64,000 bases of DNA from Malachius bipustulatus (GCA_910589415.1 OU342630.1:4836001-4900000), one strand, 5' to 3'. Counted from the stretch's first letter, positions 1 to 11,390 are shown. Translations and numbers: made by a program. Notes: a model not told the origin generated them from the sequence alone.

Positions 1-1180
1 CAAGTAAATCGATCTATTTGAGCACCTTATTCTGCTTTAACAACACTACATATCTACCACTTTGAAGCTGATTTATTGTCATCATAAGCTAGAATTCAGT
101 TTATTGATCACAGGCAGTCTTCACTACTTGTAAGTGATGCACAAGAGCATTACGATTTTTTTTTTACTTGGATTTAATACTCTGATCAATTACCTGTATA
201 CAAACGTTATTTGAGGGAACTACCGATGTTATTGTGGTTATGAATTCATTTGTATAATCGACCATTCCTATATTTTCGACACTACGTTTTCAGGTGTGTA
301 CTATTATGGCGGACACGTTCTTCATCAGCTTCGGTCGTTTTGTCAGTGTGGAAAAGAACATGTGTTTTTTATCAACTCTAATAGTGCACATATGCAGGAA
401 TTTGTCATACGTATTGTACATTCAGTTTGCACAATATATAAAATATGAAATTTGTCCATGGGTGATGTTATATTAAAAATGAGTTTTTCTTCTATTTGCA
501 GTTTTTCAAAGGAATGCTTGATTACATACCAGGTAAATGAAGTTTCATTATTAAAAGCTTTAACTTTAAGTGATACCTATTTCCAAAAGCTATAAGTATA
601 TAGTTTGCGAACATAGCTTTTACAAAATAAGCTCTTAATAATTAAGCTTTGTATTTATTTCCATGTTCAGCATTTACTTGGAAAACTGTAAGTATAAAGT
701 AAAAACGGCATTTTTATTAACGCATCCAATATATTAATGTGTATTACCTTGAGTAATTACCACTGCAAAACAAGGTCCTAGCTCCAAATATGCTTTTACT
801 GCAATAAAATATTTTTCATTACTCACTATTAGCCAGATCAATTATTCTTCTAAATAACCTCATCAATAATGGTCGTAATTCTCCGGTGTATTAAGCAATG
901 AGAATTGTACTAACCCGAAATAATCTGAAGAATTGGGAGAAGTAGGAAATAATTATTCCTAAATGCTAAGCTTCACAAAATTAAATGAATAGTACAGTCT
1001 ACAGTTGTCACTATTGAGTTGTCTTCAGATAATTTGATTAATTGTGACAAATAGCCTGTCTCAGATAAACGCATTTATTTGCTGTTGTTGAGCAGGTTAA
1101 CTGGCGCCTATTCCATTGAAGTTTTTAATAAGGAATATCAAATTTTTAATTGCAGCTAACAACTTTTTTCTCAGTGTACT
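1..1180. other. AT-rich stretch without a recognised gene
   Basis: No open frame here resembles a protein family I recognise. The only structured item is a 31-bp segment at 502-532 with splice-like borders, listed separately. The rest is AT-rich, with no repeat or terminal-repeat structure that I could pair. Confidence 0.5.
502..532 (+). other. exon-like 31-bp segment (possible host microexon)
   Basis: A pyrimidine-rich tract ending in TTTGCAG precedes the segment, and GTAAAT, a good 5' splice site, follows it. One frame through it reads FFKGMLDYIP. This is the arrangement of a small internal exon, but an open frame this short flanked by AG and GT can arise by chance. I recognise no family. 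Confidence 0.2.
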
Positions 1181-1327
1181 TATTTCAAGGTCTGTCGTTG
1201 CTAGATATTCCAGTAGGGCCTCTCCGCGTGTGTTGACGTCGGTGCTGCCCCATAGAGTGTGATGCGCGTTGGTGTCACAACCTAATGGGATCCCTCTGCT
1301 TTCCCCAAACGTTGTTATATCTGCCAT
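1181..1327 (-). pseudogene. LINE endonuclease fragment (R1/jockey-like)
   Basis: A minus-strand frame of about 49 residues contains the GCDTNAHHTLWGS and NTRGEALLEYL motifs. These match the part of the apurinic-type (EEP) endonuclease of jockey/R1-like non-LTR retrotransposons that carries a catalytic Asp-x-Asn. Upstream and downstream parts of the domain are missing, and the frame then runs into unrelated sequence. It lies tail-to-tail with a different LINE endonuclease on the plus strand that starts 17 bases later, so it is a dead fragment, not a working gene. Confidence 0.7.
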
Positions 1328-1343
1328 CTCTTTTGTACTATTA

Positions 1344-1893
1344 GAGGTTTAAATACGAATATCAATTCAGTACATCAATATCTTCAGACAAATAAACCTC
1401 ACATTCTAGCACTGTGCGAAACAAAAGTCCAAGCGTCATCAAGCACAGTTAATTATCTCTATCCAGGATATGACTTTCATTCCCGATTTAGACGTAACTT
1501 CGGAATTGGCATTTTTGTCAGAAGTGACCTCTCCTGCCAACGTGAGGAAGACTTTGAGTCCAATGACTTTGACGTCATGTGGCTTAGGATAACAGACCGA
1601 CAAACGACGAGATTTATCTTTTGTTTATACCGACCACCCAGCGATACACAGTATAGGACACTTTTTTGTCCCTCACAAAAACTGTTGAATTCATACAGAT
1701 AAACTACCCCAAAGCTGAGATATCCATCTTGGGTGATTTTCATTGTACATAACATCAACTGGCTTCAATACTCAAACTTCACTGATGAAGAAGGCCGTGA
1801 AGCGGAATCGTTTGCGATCAGCTGTGGTTTTACCCAGCTCGTTGATGAACCAACACGCATTCCCGATCGCGAGCAAGCAGGTGCAAATGCGAA
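1344..1893 (+). pseudogene. non-LTR retrotransposon endonuclease, 5' half of a split LINE
   Basis: The plus strand reads as an EEP endonuclease of a CR1/Rex-like non-LTR retrotransposon: an N-terminal NIRGL-like start, then LALCETK (catalytic Glu), GYDFHSRFRRNFGIGIFVRS, the CLYRPPS motif, ISILGDFH (Gly-Asp-Phe; the expected Asn is His), and a DEPTRIPDR motif. Small frameshifts lie near 1665 and 1745. The domain breaks off at about 1893 and resumes at 6461 with the linker before the reverse transcriptase. The enzyme would nick target DNA for target-primed reverse transcription. The copy is inactive. Confidence 0.8.
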
Positions 1894-2152
1894 GTAACAG
1901 CTAAGCCGGTATAATTATTATAGCTAGGAACAATGGAAAAGCATAGAACGCGTCGGTCGATTGTGAGGAAAATTTAGTTAGTTGAAGTTTAGGGAAATTT
2001 AGCAAGGTAGCCGCAAGATGGACGTGCTAAGTCTCGAGATAATGAAGGTATGACTAAAAGTACACGCCGAAATCACGGCATAGAATCAGCTTAATATCAT
2101 TCTTTGTCAAAGGGTCGGTTTAGAAAGCTGATCAGCGCGCGCCGCCGAACCA

Positions 2153-2160
2153 TATAAAAG
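2153..2160 (+). promoter_or_regulatory. TATA-box-like site in the insertion leader
   Basis: TATAAAAG sits in a locally GC-rich context. About 30 bases downstream begins GAGCTCAGACGAAATC, a plausible start region, followed by the tandem repeats and then the ORF at 2839. The order promoter, leader, small ORF is that of an LTR or similar element. This is inferred from sequence only. Confidence 0.45.
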
Positions 2161-2221
2161 CACAACTCTCGAGCCAAAGGAGCTCAGACGAAATCTGACT
2201 TCCTAACCCTTTATACGGTAC

Positions 2222-2606
2222 CCAGAGATGGCATATTGTGGACTCCGGGATATCTAATCCTTATCTAAACCTGAAAATTCGAATCCAGAGATGGCATTAT
2301 AGCGGACTCCGGTCGAATTTCCTTTATCTACCTTGGAAAAACTCCAGTTGAAAACCCGAAAGGGGCAAACGCCAATTTCAAATCACCATTCTAATAAAAT
2401 TCGAATCCAGAGATGGCATTATAGCGGACTCCGGTCGAATTTCCTTTATCTACCTTGGAAAAATTCCAGTTGAAAACCCGAAAGGGGCAAATATCGTTTC
2501 ACGCCAATTTCTAATCACCACTCTAATAAAATTCGAATCCAGAGATGGCATTTTAGCGGACTCCGGTCGAGTTTCCTTTACCTATCCCGGGAAACCCCAG
2601 TGAAAC
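2222..2606 (+). repeat. four tandem leader repeats (about 60-132 bp)
   Basis: Four head-to-tail copies start at 2222, 2281, 2402 and 2534. Each contains CCAGAGATGGCAT and GGACTCCGG, and the second to fourth also carry the CTTTATCTACC or CTTTACCTATCC block. The first copy is short and diverged; the second and third are 121 and 132 bp. They lie between the TATA-like site and the ORF at 2839, so they would be transcribed as part of a 5' leader. Confidence 0.85.
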
Positions 2607-2838
2607 ATACAGCATTCAGATCTCCAACTCAATATTCGCAGTAGGCGGATTCCTTTTGTAACGTTTTTCTAGTAGATATAAAGGCGTAGGTGCTGAGGGA
2701 ACTTCCTTCTCCATCCAGAGAAAATCTCTAGACAAAATAATTAGGAAACAACATTAAACATAACATATCAAGACACGTCAGAACATTCACGCGGCGCACC
2801 TTCTAATTAAGCAAATAATTTCTCACCGAGTTAGCAAA

Positions 2839-3114
2839 ATGTCCACACGGAAACGAGCATCTACGACGGCCCAGAATTCACCGCTGCGGAAAATCACAAA
2901 GTTACCGCGAAAGAGTAGGGTCCCCCTTTTTAAAGAAGACAAGTTGAAGAAACCAGTCGGGCGTCCCAAGCGGGTGTCCGCTTCACGATCCACTAAATAC
3001 CTACAAATAGCAGGGGCACCTGAAACACCCATCACCACTCTGAACTCGAATTTAGGAGATTCTCCTTCCGGGTCCCGTAGTGCAGGTAATTGTCATTCGT
3101 TGAAATATCTGTAG
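2839..3114 (+). CDS. small basic protein of unknown family (91 aa)
   Basis: The frame starts with MSTRKRASTT and is rich in Lys, Arg, Ser and Pro. It has a GRPKRVSAS stretch that resembles an AT-hook-type or nuclear basic motif, and no membrane segment or recognised domain. It follows the promoter-like leader of the inserted element, in the place where a gag or similar first ORF would sit, and ends soon after in non-coding sequence. It may be the truncated start of an element protein. The overlapping minus-strand frame is a shadow. I do not recognise the family. Confidence 0.35.
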   Translation: MSTRKRASTTAQNSPLRKITKLPRKSRVPLFKEDKLKKPVGRPKRVSASRSTKYLQIAGAPETPITTLNSNLGDSPSGSRSAGNCHSLKYL

Positions 3115-4684
3115 AAAGGTTAGCTAAAGCCAAATTCATGGAAACTGTGATAAATTATAATTAGTTTGAGAAAATAAGCGTTCCGGGTAAATTTCTCATT
3201 TCACTGCAATTCAATAAATGACAGGGCCATAATTGAGAGTAGACAATGTTAGAAAGCAACAATCTGTACATAGGCAAAAAACCTCGTAATTAAGAATTAA
3301 AGGAAATTAGTTAATGTTCATCTATTTTTACGCAGTAGCGTCAACGAATGTTAGCCATAATGTAGGATAGGATTTTGAATAAGAAAGATAGTGTTTACAT
3401 ACGTAAAAATCCACTTGTTGTAACTTGGATGAAAGCGAAAGTAGATTAGCTTCTCGTATTGTAAACTTTAGGGTATTGGAATCGCGTACACACGGTACCG
3501 TTATTCGCAGCTGGCGCCTAAGGCGGAGTAAAGCAACGTGCCAACTAAGAGACTGGCCCTTCGACTACCAAGAAATTTAATAAACACCATAAGTCCTCAA
3601 CAATAACTAACTATTTCGCAAAGAAACCTTATACAACCAAAAATACATTGATGTCGAGAGTGGAAACGGTCAGCCCGTAAAATCCAAGTCATCATTATAA
3701 GATCGTCTTTCCGACAATCTTTAAACTCAGATTAGACACACCCTTGAATCACCCGTGACTAATGTCATTATTATCCTCATCACGTTATCTACGCTCTTTG
3801 GGATATAGGCCGACGTACTCGTGTTAATGGCGGACCGGTGGCTGGTACCGATACAACCAAATAAGTATAATTTGTCCGTAAACATGCCTAAACACGAATG
3901 AGGGATAAAAGTCCAGCATTTTCAATCATTGACTAGATTAATGGTTAAAGAGTCGTGGTCTGTAGCGTGGTCAGTTAATAATTACATTCATGAACGAGAA
4001 TTTTCAAGCAACAGAAGGGAGTAAATAAACTCCGAATAAGTAGTAAGGGTATGTAGCAAGGTCTGTAAAACCACAGTTGGTCAAATTAGTAAACTAAACG
4101 ACAAATAAAGCTCGTCCTTTAGGTAATCACGAAACCGCCTGCGGGCAAGGTACTAAATATGACGAATAAGTCGCCCTACGGGGCAGCATCGACTGGTGCA
4201 ATAAGAGTTAGAGTAAGGTAAACCAACACAGAGGTACGAGGTGATGACAAAGTGAATCATCCCCAAGGTTAATAATCAAATTCATGGAGGTGAATCATGC
4301 ACCATCCAGGATAGATCAACTGTGAAATTAAAAACGATAAAAGGGAGTCGGAAGAACGATTTTGTAACTGATTAAAGAGCACAAATAATTATGAAATGTA
4401 CCGAACCATCCTCGAGATTAAAGTCACTCGATGAGCATTATCCGAGCGGGCCCAGCTGTGTTGCCAGCGACCCGGGGTAGAGCCGGTGGTCGGGCAGTCG
4501 TCGGCCACCCCGGTATGATATTCAACCAGGCCCGTCACAGCGAGCATGCGAATAACAGCGCCGCGTGTACGGGACCCAACCATATTTCCATAAATGATAT
4601 GTATATATTATATTCGTTTATGGTTATGTTCCGAATAAATGAAAGGAGTTGGACAGATATTCCCTAAATAAGTAGGGTAATCTG
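3115..4684. other. insertion body without recognisable genes
   Basis: No frame longer than about 80 residues matches anything I know. A GC-rich block at about 4430-4580 gives short frames on both strands but with no protein-like motif. Probably decayed element sequence. Confidence 0.4.
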
Positions 4685-6043
4685 TAGAGAACGGATTATA
4701 GGCAAAGTGCCTATCTGTGCCTTTTTTGCCTATTTGAGTATCTGGTGCTTATTTTCACAAAAAATGCCTATTCTTGCCTATTCAAATAAATTAAAATTTA
4801 TCCACCTCAAAATACATTTCATGCTAATAATTATTATTAACTTTGAAAGAATATTTGAAAATTCTACTACCCCACTTGAGATAATTTATTATAGGTCCTA
4901 AGTCAATAGCTATAACCCCTTATAGAAATAATAACTGACCCGGACACCTGTGGTCCGAGCTTTGTAGCAAAATGCTAAGTGTAATATTGTAACGGAACCA
5001 CCCAGGGCCCGTTGCTCTTTCGCAAAAGTCACTGTGATCGTCTAGTTTCTCGAATTTCTCCCTAATAGAACCGTTGTGATTTCTTTCGTTGTGTTTACCG
5101 TTGTGTTCACGTAGTTACCCCTGCTCGTTGATTGAGGAATGCCAGGATTACTATGGCCGAAACGGATGCGCAAAAGAACCTATTGTGACTCATTGTATCT
5201 CGGTTGATTGGGATTTCTTTCGGAAAAGCGGGAAAATTTACTGAGACTTGCTGTCAACGGTGGACTTCCTATCAGATGTCTAAAAACGAATGATGAGCGA
5301 GAGAATTCGTTTGCAGAAGCGCGTAAAATGGTGAAGGGCGAGAGGGGCTGTAATTTTGCATAGAGAGTATAAAACAATGGAAAGCGAATGATGGATCCCT
5401 TTCATGCATTTTTCAAACTCCAATCCATTTCGGATTCCACTCTTTTGCACACCTGTGCTTTCTTATTACTTCGTTTTGCTTTTGTTTCATTTCTTTTATT
5501 TCATTTCAAGCAATAGCTTGAATTAATTAAAGAATATAACCATGTTGATTACAGACTACCCGGGATATGGCGGAAGTGTCTATCTGATTACCTTTAAAAT
5601 AATTTTATTTGCCTCGATAGCGCGTGGCTGCGTTTTGATTTCCTAACAATTTTACCTTTAGGTAATTACGCACCTATTCTTGCACTGTTTGCTTTTTCGG
5701 TTTGGGTTGATTTAACGATGGAGATGGAAATAATTTCCTTATCATCCTACCTAGGTGCGATCCATTTCAATATTTGTAATTGTTTTATTTATCAAACAAC
5801 GTGCTTGATGTAAAACAAAATCTTAGGAAAATTGCTGTAAATTTTTGGAAATCGGTAGGAATTTTTAAAGCACATATAAACGTAAATTTCTGTTACTCAT
5901 TTTTTCTCTGTAGTGAAAATTTGGTAGTAAAATTTGCCTATTTTATTGCCTATTTGGTTCAAGTTTAAGCCTTTTTATCCCAAAAAATGTGCCTATAAAG
6001 GCGCCTATTTTGAATTTTTTCTTTGCCTATAATCCGTTCTCTA
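4685..6043. mobile_element. hAT-type non-autonomous DNA transposon with exact 8-bp TSD
   Basis: The ends are a near-perfect inverted repeat: TAGAGAACGGATTATAGGCA at 4685 and its complement ending at 6043. The 8-bp duplication GTAATCTG is exact on both sides (4677-4684 and 6044-6051). An 8-bp TSD with termini of the type TAGAG is the signature of the hAT superfamily. Subterminal copies of TGCCTATT near both ends look like transposase-binding repeats. No transposase frame is visible in its 1,359 bp, so it would need a transposase from elsewhere. It carries an internal captured segment (4988-5170). Confidence 0.9.
4988..5170 (+). repeat. segment captured inside the hAT element
   Basis: From GTAACGGAACC to CCGAAACGGAT this block is homologous, in inverted orientation, to 6287-6460, the right end of the surrounding insertion. 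Shared tracts include GATTTCTTTCGTTGTGT and TTGATTGAGG. Because the homology starts exactly at the GTAAC terminus, this looks like the end of another copy of the same element family trapped within the hAT element. Confidence 0.75.
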
Positions 6044-6286
6044 GTAATCTGTAAATAAATCAATGTAAGAGAAATCAAATTTGTAAACCTGTAAATAAAT
6101 AAATAAAAAGAAAAGACACAGAACAGTGTTGAAAAAGACTGTATCATGTTGTTAAGTAGTTTGAAAATGAATGAAACAGTTAACAACAAGTCTCAGTCTA
6201 TTTCTCATTTTCCTGTGAGAACTCCAGAGCCAGGCAGGATCAGAGGAACTCCAAGTTACAATTATTAGAGGCAGTAGTTTTCGTTT

Positions 6287-6460
6287 TCAAAATCCGTTTC
6301 GACCATACTAATCCTGGCATACCTCAATCAAAGAGCAGGGGTGACTACGGTCACACAACGAAAGAAATCAAATGGTCTTATCGGGGGAAACCTCGGGGAC
6401 AACTAGACGATCACGATTGCTTTTCGCGAAAGACGAGGGGACCCGGGTTCTCGTCGTTAC
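6287..6460 (-). repeat. terminal segment of the LINE-splitting insertion
   Basis: Read on the minus strand it begins GTAACGACGAGAACCCGGGT and is homologous to 4988-5170. Its outer end marks the border where the LINE reading frame resumes. It probably represents one terminus, perhaps an LTR end, of the inserted element family. Confidence 0.65.
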
Positions 6461-7906
6461 AATACTATCACGGTGAAAGCTCCACTAGGTTCCTCAGACC
6501 ATAAACTCGTCTCAACATCTTGTGTCCTACCAATTTCTAGTGTTAAAGAAGCAAGTAAACCTCGTGTAGTCTGGCACTATAGATCTGCTAAATGGGAAGA
6601 ACTCAGGGAATATTATCGAGATTTTCCATGGAGGAGTGTTTGTTTCGGCTCTAATGATCCATCTGTTTGTGCTAGGGAAGTTGCTCAAGTCATCCTAACA
6701 GGCATGGAAGCCTACATTCCCTTTTCTAAAAAACAGCCGTCAAACAGCAAACCTTGCTTCAACAAAAGATGCAAGGAAGCTGTCGCCTCCAAAAAACTGG
6801 CTTTTCGCCAATGGCGAGAGAGCCCCGATGGCATAAATCATCACAATTTCATCCTTGCTCGAAACAGATGCAAAGAAATAATAGATCAAACCAAGGAAAC
6901 TCACAACCAAAGAATTAGGAACAAACTTCTCTCCTGCCCTAACGGTTCGAAATCTTTTTGGTCTGTAACTAAGGCACTCAGCCAGAACTTCACCAGATCA
7001 ACGATTCCACCACTTACACGGACAGATGGGACTATCGCATCCACGGCTACTGAGAAGGCGAACTTGTTGGCGGGAGCCTTTTCTTCATACTCTTCCGTCG
7101 ACTTTCATGGAAGAACTCCGCCAACGATCCCTTCCGTGGAGACCAAAATGTCAGACATTGTTTTCCGACAGCGTGGCATAAAGAGCATTATGTTAGCCTT
7201 AGACCCAAACAAAGCTTCTGGGCCCGATGACGATCCTGTTATCGTACTAAAAAAATGCGCCACTGAGCTGTCATCTGTTTTCTGCCGACTTTTCAACTTG
7301 TCGTATAAAAAGGGAATATTTCCTTCTTGCTGGAAATGAGCACGGATCCAACCTATTCCCAAGAAAGACAAAAAGACTATACCAAATAACTATCGACCAG
7401 TGGCACTTCTTTCAATAATATCCAAGATTATGGAGAAAGCTATTAACCATAACATCTTTTAAAATACTTGGAAGCAGCTAATATAATCAGCGACCGCCAA
7501 TACGGATTCCGCAAACAGAGGTCAACTGGTGACCTCCTCACTTACGTCACCGAGCTGTGGACGGCGCAATCGAGCACCATGGGGAGTCTCGAGGGGTTGC
7601 GCTTTATATTTCTAGAGCTTTCGACCGTGTTTGACATGGTGGACTGTTGGCAAAACTGCAGGCCTATGCATGGCATGCCCGAGAAATTCTGCTTGTGGCT
7701 TGCGAGTTATCTCGGAGATCGTTCATTACAGGTGGCAGTCGATGGAGTTCTTTCTGAGACCTTTTCCATCAATGCCGGTGTGCCTCCAGGGATCCATTTT
7801 ATCTCCAACTCTCTTTCTAATATTTATAAACGACTTGGCCAACGACGACAACAAGGCCAACTTGAATCGACATCTCCGCTCATGCACCGCTCCCAGAGCG
7901 TCATAG
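6461..7906 (+). pseudogene. non-LTR reverse transcriptase, 3' part of the split LINE
   Basis: The frame opens with TVKAPLGSSDHKL (endonuclease end). It runs through a long linker rich in charged residues, then LDPNKASGPDD (start of the RT domain), and then, after a TGA at 7337 and frameshifts, PNNYRPVALLS, QYGFRKQRSTGDLL, SYLGDRSLQV and GSILSPTLFLIFINDL. This is the RT order of CR1/Rex/jockey-like LINEs that copy RNA at nicked target DNA. The catalytic FADD-box region and everything after it is missing; the homology ends near 7906. At least three frame breaks make this a pseudogene. Confidence 0.85.
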
Positions 7907-8857
7907 GGATTTCCCTGCAGTGCATGTGCATTTTCAATAAAAAAAAACCTCCTGAGCAGCGCTACCTCGATGGTTTACAACATTAATTATAGGTATCTAC
8001 CTACCTAGGTATATCAGCCTGATTGAAATGGTAGAATGACCGATAAGTACTTATAGATAAATAATATCAAACACTAAGAAAAATCAAGCTCAACACTGAC
8101 GTCGGAATTCTTCCCGAGGCTAGTATGGTCCCAATAACTGGGGCCCGTGTGTGGCTGGATAGTTTTTAACGTCGTACTTTTATTAGTAGGATTGGTGGAG
8201 GTTAAATAAATGGAACGTTCCTACCTTAAACGACTGGACCGCTTACGAACAAGACTCCAAGGGAAGCGGTGGCATGGGGCGTAGTTGGTGTGGCCCGGAC
8301 CAGAGATCAGCCTATATATATATAAGGGGTGGCCCCTATTCTGTGAAGATGAGGTCGATACAGGGTGGTTGGACAGGTACCAGGTGTTCGGTCCCGAGTA
8401 GTATCACCGAAGCTCGAGACGAGGTTAGACAGCACCCCAAAATTCAACGGAAAAGGAAAAACTCTACAAGAACAATTTGAATATTAGAAGGTGGTCCGTA
8501 GTGGAGATTTTGCTCGATCAGACTTACCCCTAGTCCCTAGGGAGTTTTATTTAGGCACTTTAGGTGGTTTAAGAAGACACCAACAACAGCTTTTGTATCC
8601 CTTTACAGGAATGGTTCCCTTAACTATCCTTAAAACAACCAAGGATAACAACCAATGAACCAATTCTCGTGTGGGCCTACTAAATCTCCGAAGGTACAAT
8701 TGAAACAAATTGTTACACAAGGCCAACTAACACTCACTGCTGTGGTCTCTTATGCCCGCAGTAAATAGTTAATAATAATTATTGAGGATTGAAAAATATC
8801 CCAAAATGAATAATATCAAACTATAACAATTTTATTAATTCAAATTATCTCTTGCAG
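7907..8857. other. unassigned; contains a TATA-rich, leader-like block
   Basis: No protein family is recognisable. At 8313-8325 there is an alternating TATATATATATAAGG tract in a locally GC-rich setting, followed by CTCGAGACGAGG-type sequence, which resembles a promoter/leader of another decayed element. The remainder is AT-rich. Confidence 0.35.
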
Positions 8858-8890
8858 ATAAAACTGATAAAAAGAAATCTGAATACCGAG
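8858..8890 (+). other. exon-like 33-bp segment (possible host microexon)
   Basis: It is preceded by AATTATCTCTTGCAG and followed by GTGAGC, both good splice borders. The open frame reads KTDKKKSEYRG, a very basic stretch. As with 502-532 it could be a small exon of a host gene whose introns hold the transposons, but chance is a strong alternative. Confidence 0.2.
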
Positions 8891-10011
8891 GTGAGCATGG
8901 ACTGTCCAACAAGAGAGAAATGAATGAAAAGCAAAACAGAGAAAGAAAATGCAACAATTAAATTGCCATACTATCCAGGAGGTGATATACAGGATGGGCC
9001 TAAACCCTAAGTTTGACTCTAATATCAATTAACAAAAATAAATAAATAAATAAAAAAAATCAATCATAGAAATAAACACATAAGTAATGCTTCCTTTTTT
9101 TCAGTTCTTATTTTATTTTACAAGTGTTACAAGAGCATGAGACAAAACGAAATGAAATCGTAAATGAATCGATTCAGTTAGCAAAGAAACTTTATATTAC
9201 CACAGTTTATGCCGTCAGCTATACTAACAATGGCACGTATTACTGTTGAAATTTGTCACAGAAGGTACCTAATTGCAATTCCCACACTGCATGTTTAATT
9301 AAATCGATTAAATCAGTTAACATTCAACCAATCTAAAAAACGGTTTCATGTGTATTTATCTTCAAAAATTCTAGATTCTAAATAATTTTAGTGAGGAATA
9401 CTGAATACAAATAGTGTAACTGAGTTAAATAAATAAACCAAGAAAACTTTTACTTCCTTACTCAATCTTATTTAACATCAATTTCAGTCCAGATAATCAA
9501 AATAAAGTTCAAAATATATAGGTAACCTAAAATGTAGGGTTAGGGTTACCAATAATAATAATAATAATAATACTCATTCAATCAATAAAAAAATGAGGCA
9601 TACATTATTTTTTTATTATTATTTAGTAATAATTAATTAGATACTGTAATGAAGTCATGAATTTTTGACTTCATTTTAGTTAGTCAGCTGCCTCCAATAA
9701 TGGCTTTCATTCATTATAAAAATCATCAAGATCGCTTCATGCATTTCATCCATAATAAAATCATGCTAATTAATAATTTCTCAAATCATTTATCAGTTTT
9801 TTATGAACAGGCCGAATTTTAAGCGAGCTGAATCGAGGCAGTTGACTACAATAATTTCTGAAGCCACATCGCTGATACCAGCACTATCACCGGGGACAAA
9901 AACGAAATAAACCTTTTTTATGCTCCGTGGCCTGCCTGAAAAACGGCAGATAATTGGTTTAGGAGATACGACAACCGTATAAAATGAGCGACATTTTTGA
10001 ATGAAAATTTA
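8891..10011. other. AT-rich intergenic-like sequence with simple repeats
   Basis: There is an (AAAT)n tract near 9037-9055 and an (AAT)n microsatellite at 9551-9572. No coding region or terminal-repeat pair was found. Confidence 0.5.
9551..9572. repeat. (AAT)n microsatellite
   Basis: Seven AAT units in a row. Confidence 0.9.
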
Positions 10012-10221
10012 ATTCCGATCAGACGTTTTAGTTTGAGTAGGTACCTAGTGAAAAATTCCGATCCGGTGTTATTTCGACGAACAGTGATAGAAAATTTCGA
10101 TCCGACGCTAGTTTGAATAAGTAGTACCTGGAGTTAGAGATTCCGATCCGACGTTAGTTTCAACAGTGAATAGTTCACCGAGTTAGTGTCCCCGAAATAC
10201 CGATATTTGAACCATATAAAG
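10012..10221 (+). promoter_or_regulatory. promoter-like block: four iterated upstream motifs and TATA box
   Basis: The motif TTCCGATCCGACGTTAGTTT, in variants, occurs four times about 40-45 bp apart (near 10014, 10057, 10096 and 10140). About 55 bp after the last copy comes TATAAAG at 10215-10221. A GC-richer transcribed-looking region follows, with a polyadenylation-type AATAAA near 10871. The arrangement resembles the U3 and leader of an LTR or other retroelement. No matching partner LTR was found in the window. Confidence 0.5.
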
Positions 10222-10409
10222 TGCCCAGTTCCGAAATAGATTCTTTCTGCATTCTGAGCCGATCACCCCTTCGCTCCCGTATTAGAGGTAGGTGATATTT
10301 TCATACCCGTCATAAGATTTACATTTTCGTATTTGGTTGTGTCACGGCCACCTTGAATAACCCTTCTCAAACTTCCCTTTTTACCGCACCCGCTCCTAAC
10401 CCTCGCTGT

Positions 10410-10626
10410 AGTAACAAAGGCCTCGTTATTGTCGTGAGATTGCTGACCCGGCGGAGACAGGGGGTAATCTCGCGGTGGCGGCGTGGCCTGGTACTAGTTA
10501 ACAGCCCATCGGTACCCGTCTTCCGCTGGAGTAACAAAGTCCTCGTCATTGTCGTAAGATTATTGCTGACCCGGCGGAGACAGGGGGTAATCTTGCGGTG
10601 GCGGCGTGGCCCGGTACTCGTTAAAC
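10410..10626 (+). repeat. two tandem copies of a GC-rich 120-bp unit
   Basis: The units start at 10410 and 10530 and share GTAACAAAG, TGACCCGGCGGAGACAGGGG and GGTGGCGGCGTGGC; the second has a 3-bp insertion. They create matching long frames on both strands (for example 10353-10979 plus), which I read as by-products of the repeat and not as a gene. They probably belong to the transcribed leader of the same decayed element as 10012-10221. Confidence 0.8.
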
Positions 10627-11390
10627 ACAGCACGCCGTCACGCCGATCCTCTCCTCCACACCTACGATACAATCACCACCACCGCGGCCTCACCGCACTT
10701 ACCCGGTTTGCCATATATCACCCCGTAGATCACGTTTCACTGTCCGCCGCTTTGCTTTGCACCCACCGTTATAAGACCGCTGTCATCTTCGTAGCTATTT
10801 TTACTCATTTATTTAAGTTCCGAGGAGTCTTCTTTTATTTTTCCAAGTGTAAATTAGCATTTTTCTGTATAATAAAACTTAATTTGAACTTACGCCCTGC
10901 CCTTCAATTGATATCCCTACCGACCGTGACCCTCAAGCTACTCACTAGACAACTTGAACTCAACGGGAGCGCCACGTAAGTCGCAAGGAGCGCCTAAAGA
11001 CCGCCCCTCTGCGTCCGTATAGTTTTGGTGATAACCTCGTCTGACCCCTGGCAGTTTCCGTCTTCTCCATTGAGTTACCCTGGACAAGGATACGACCAAC
11101 GTATCAATTGTGGGATAACCCAGGTCAGCGGGAAAACGAATTGGTGAGTCATTTCCCCAAGGGAGTAAACCGTTTTATAAAAATCTTTTTTTATAAAAAA
11201 TCGGTTTTATAAAAAACCGAGCAATCCGTCCGATTCCGGCCAGTTTCCCGGATATCCGGGGTTGTCGTCACAATACATAAAGTATTATTAACTGCATAAG
11301 CAATAATAAGCATAAATTTGCATTGTTTATTGTTTGTTTTCTTTACATTCTTTGAGTTCTTTAATTTCTTTACATTCTTTACCCGTAAAG

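Larger units (their letters stand above)
1894..6460. mobile_element. 4.6-kb insertion that splits the LINE
   Basis: The LINE protein is interrupted after its DEPTRIPDR region and continues at 6461 with VKAPLGSSDHKL, so everything between was inserted. The outer ends read GTAAC at the left and GTTAC at the right, an inverted terminal arrangement like that of LTR elements. Inside are a promoter-like leader with tandem repeats, one small basic ORF (2839-3114), about 1.5 kb without coding potential, and a hAT-like element. I could not identify a polymerase or matching LTR pair, so the class of the original insertion is unknown. Confidence 0.5.

Noticed and set aside
1477..1758. 93-residue minus-strand frame
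   Set aside because: It is antisense to the LINE endonuclease, whose motifs are clear on the plus strand.
10353..10979. 208-residue plus-strand frame and an overlapping 101-residue minus-strand frame
   Set aside because: Both arise from the GC-rich 120-bp tandem repeat, show no domain, and end in low-complexity or hydrophobic sequence without family resemblance.
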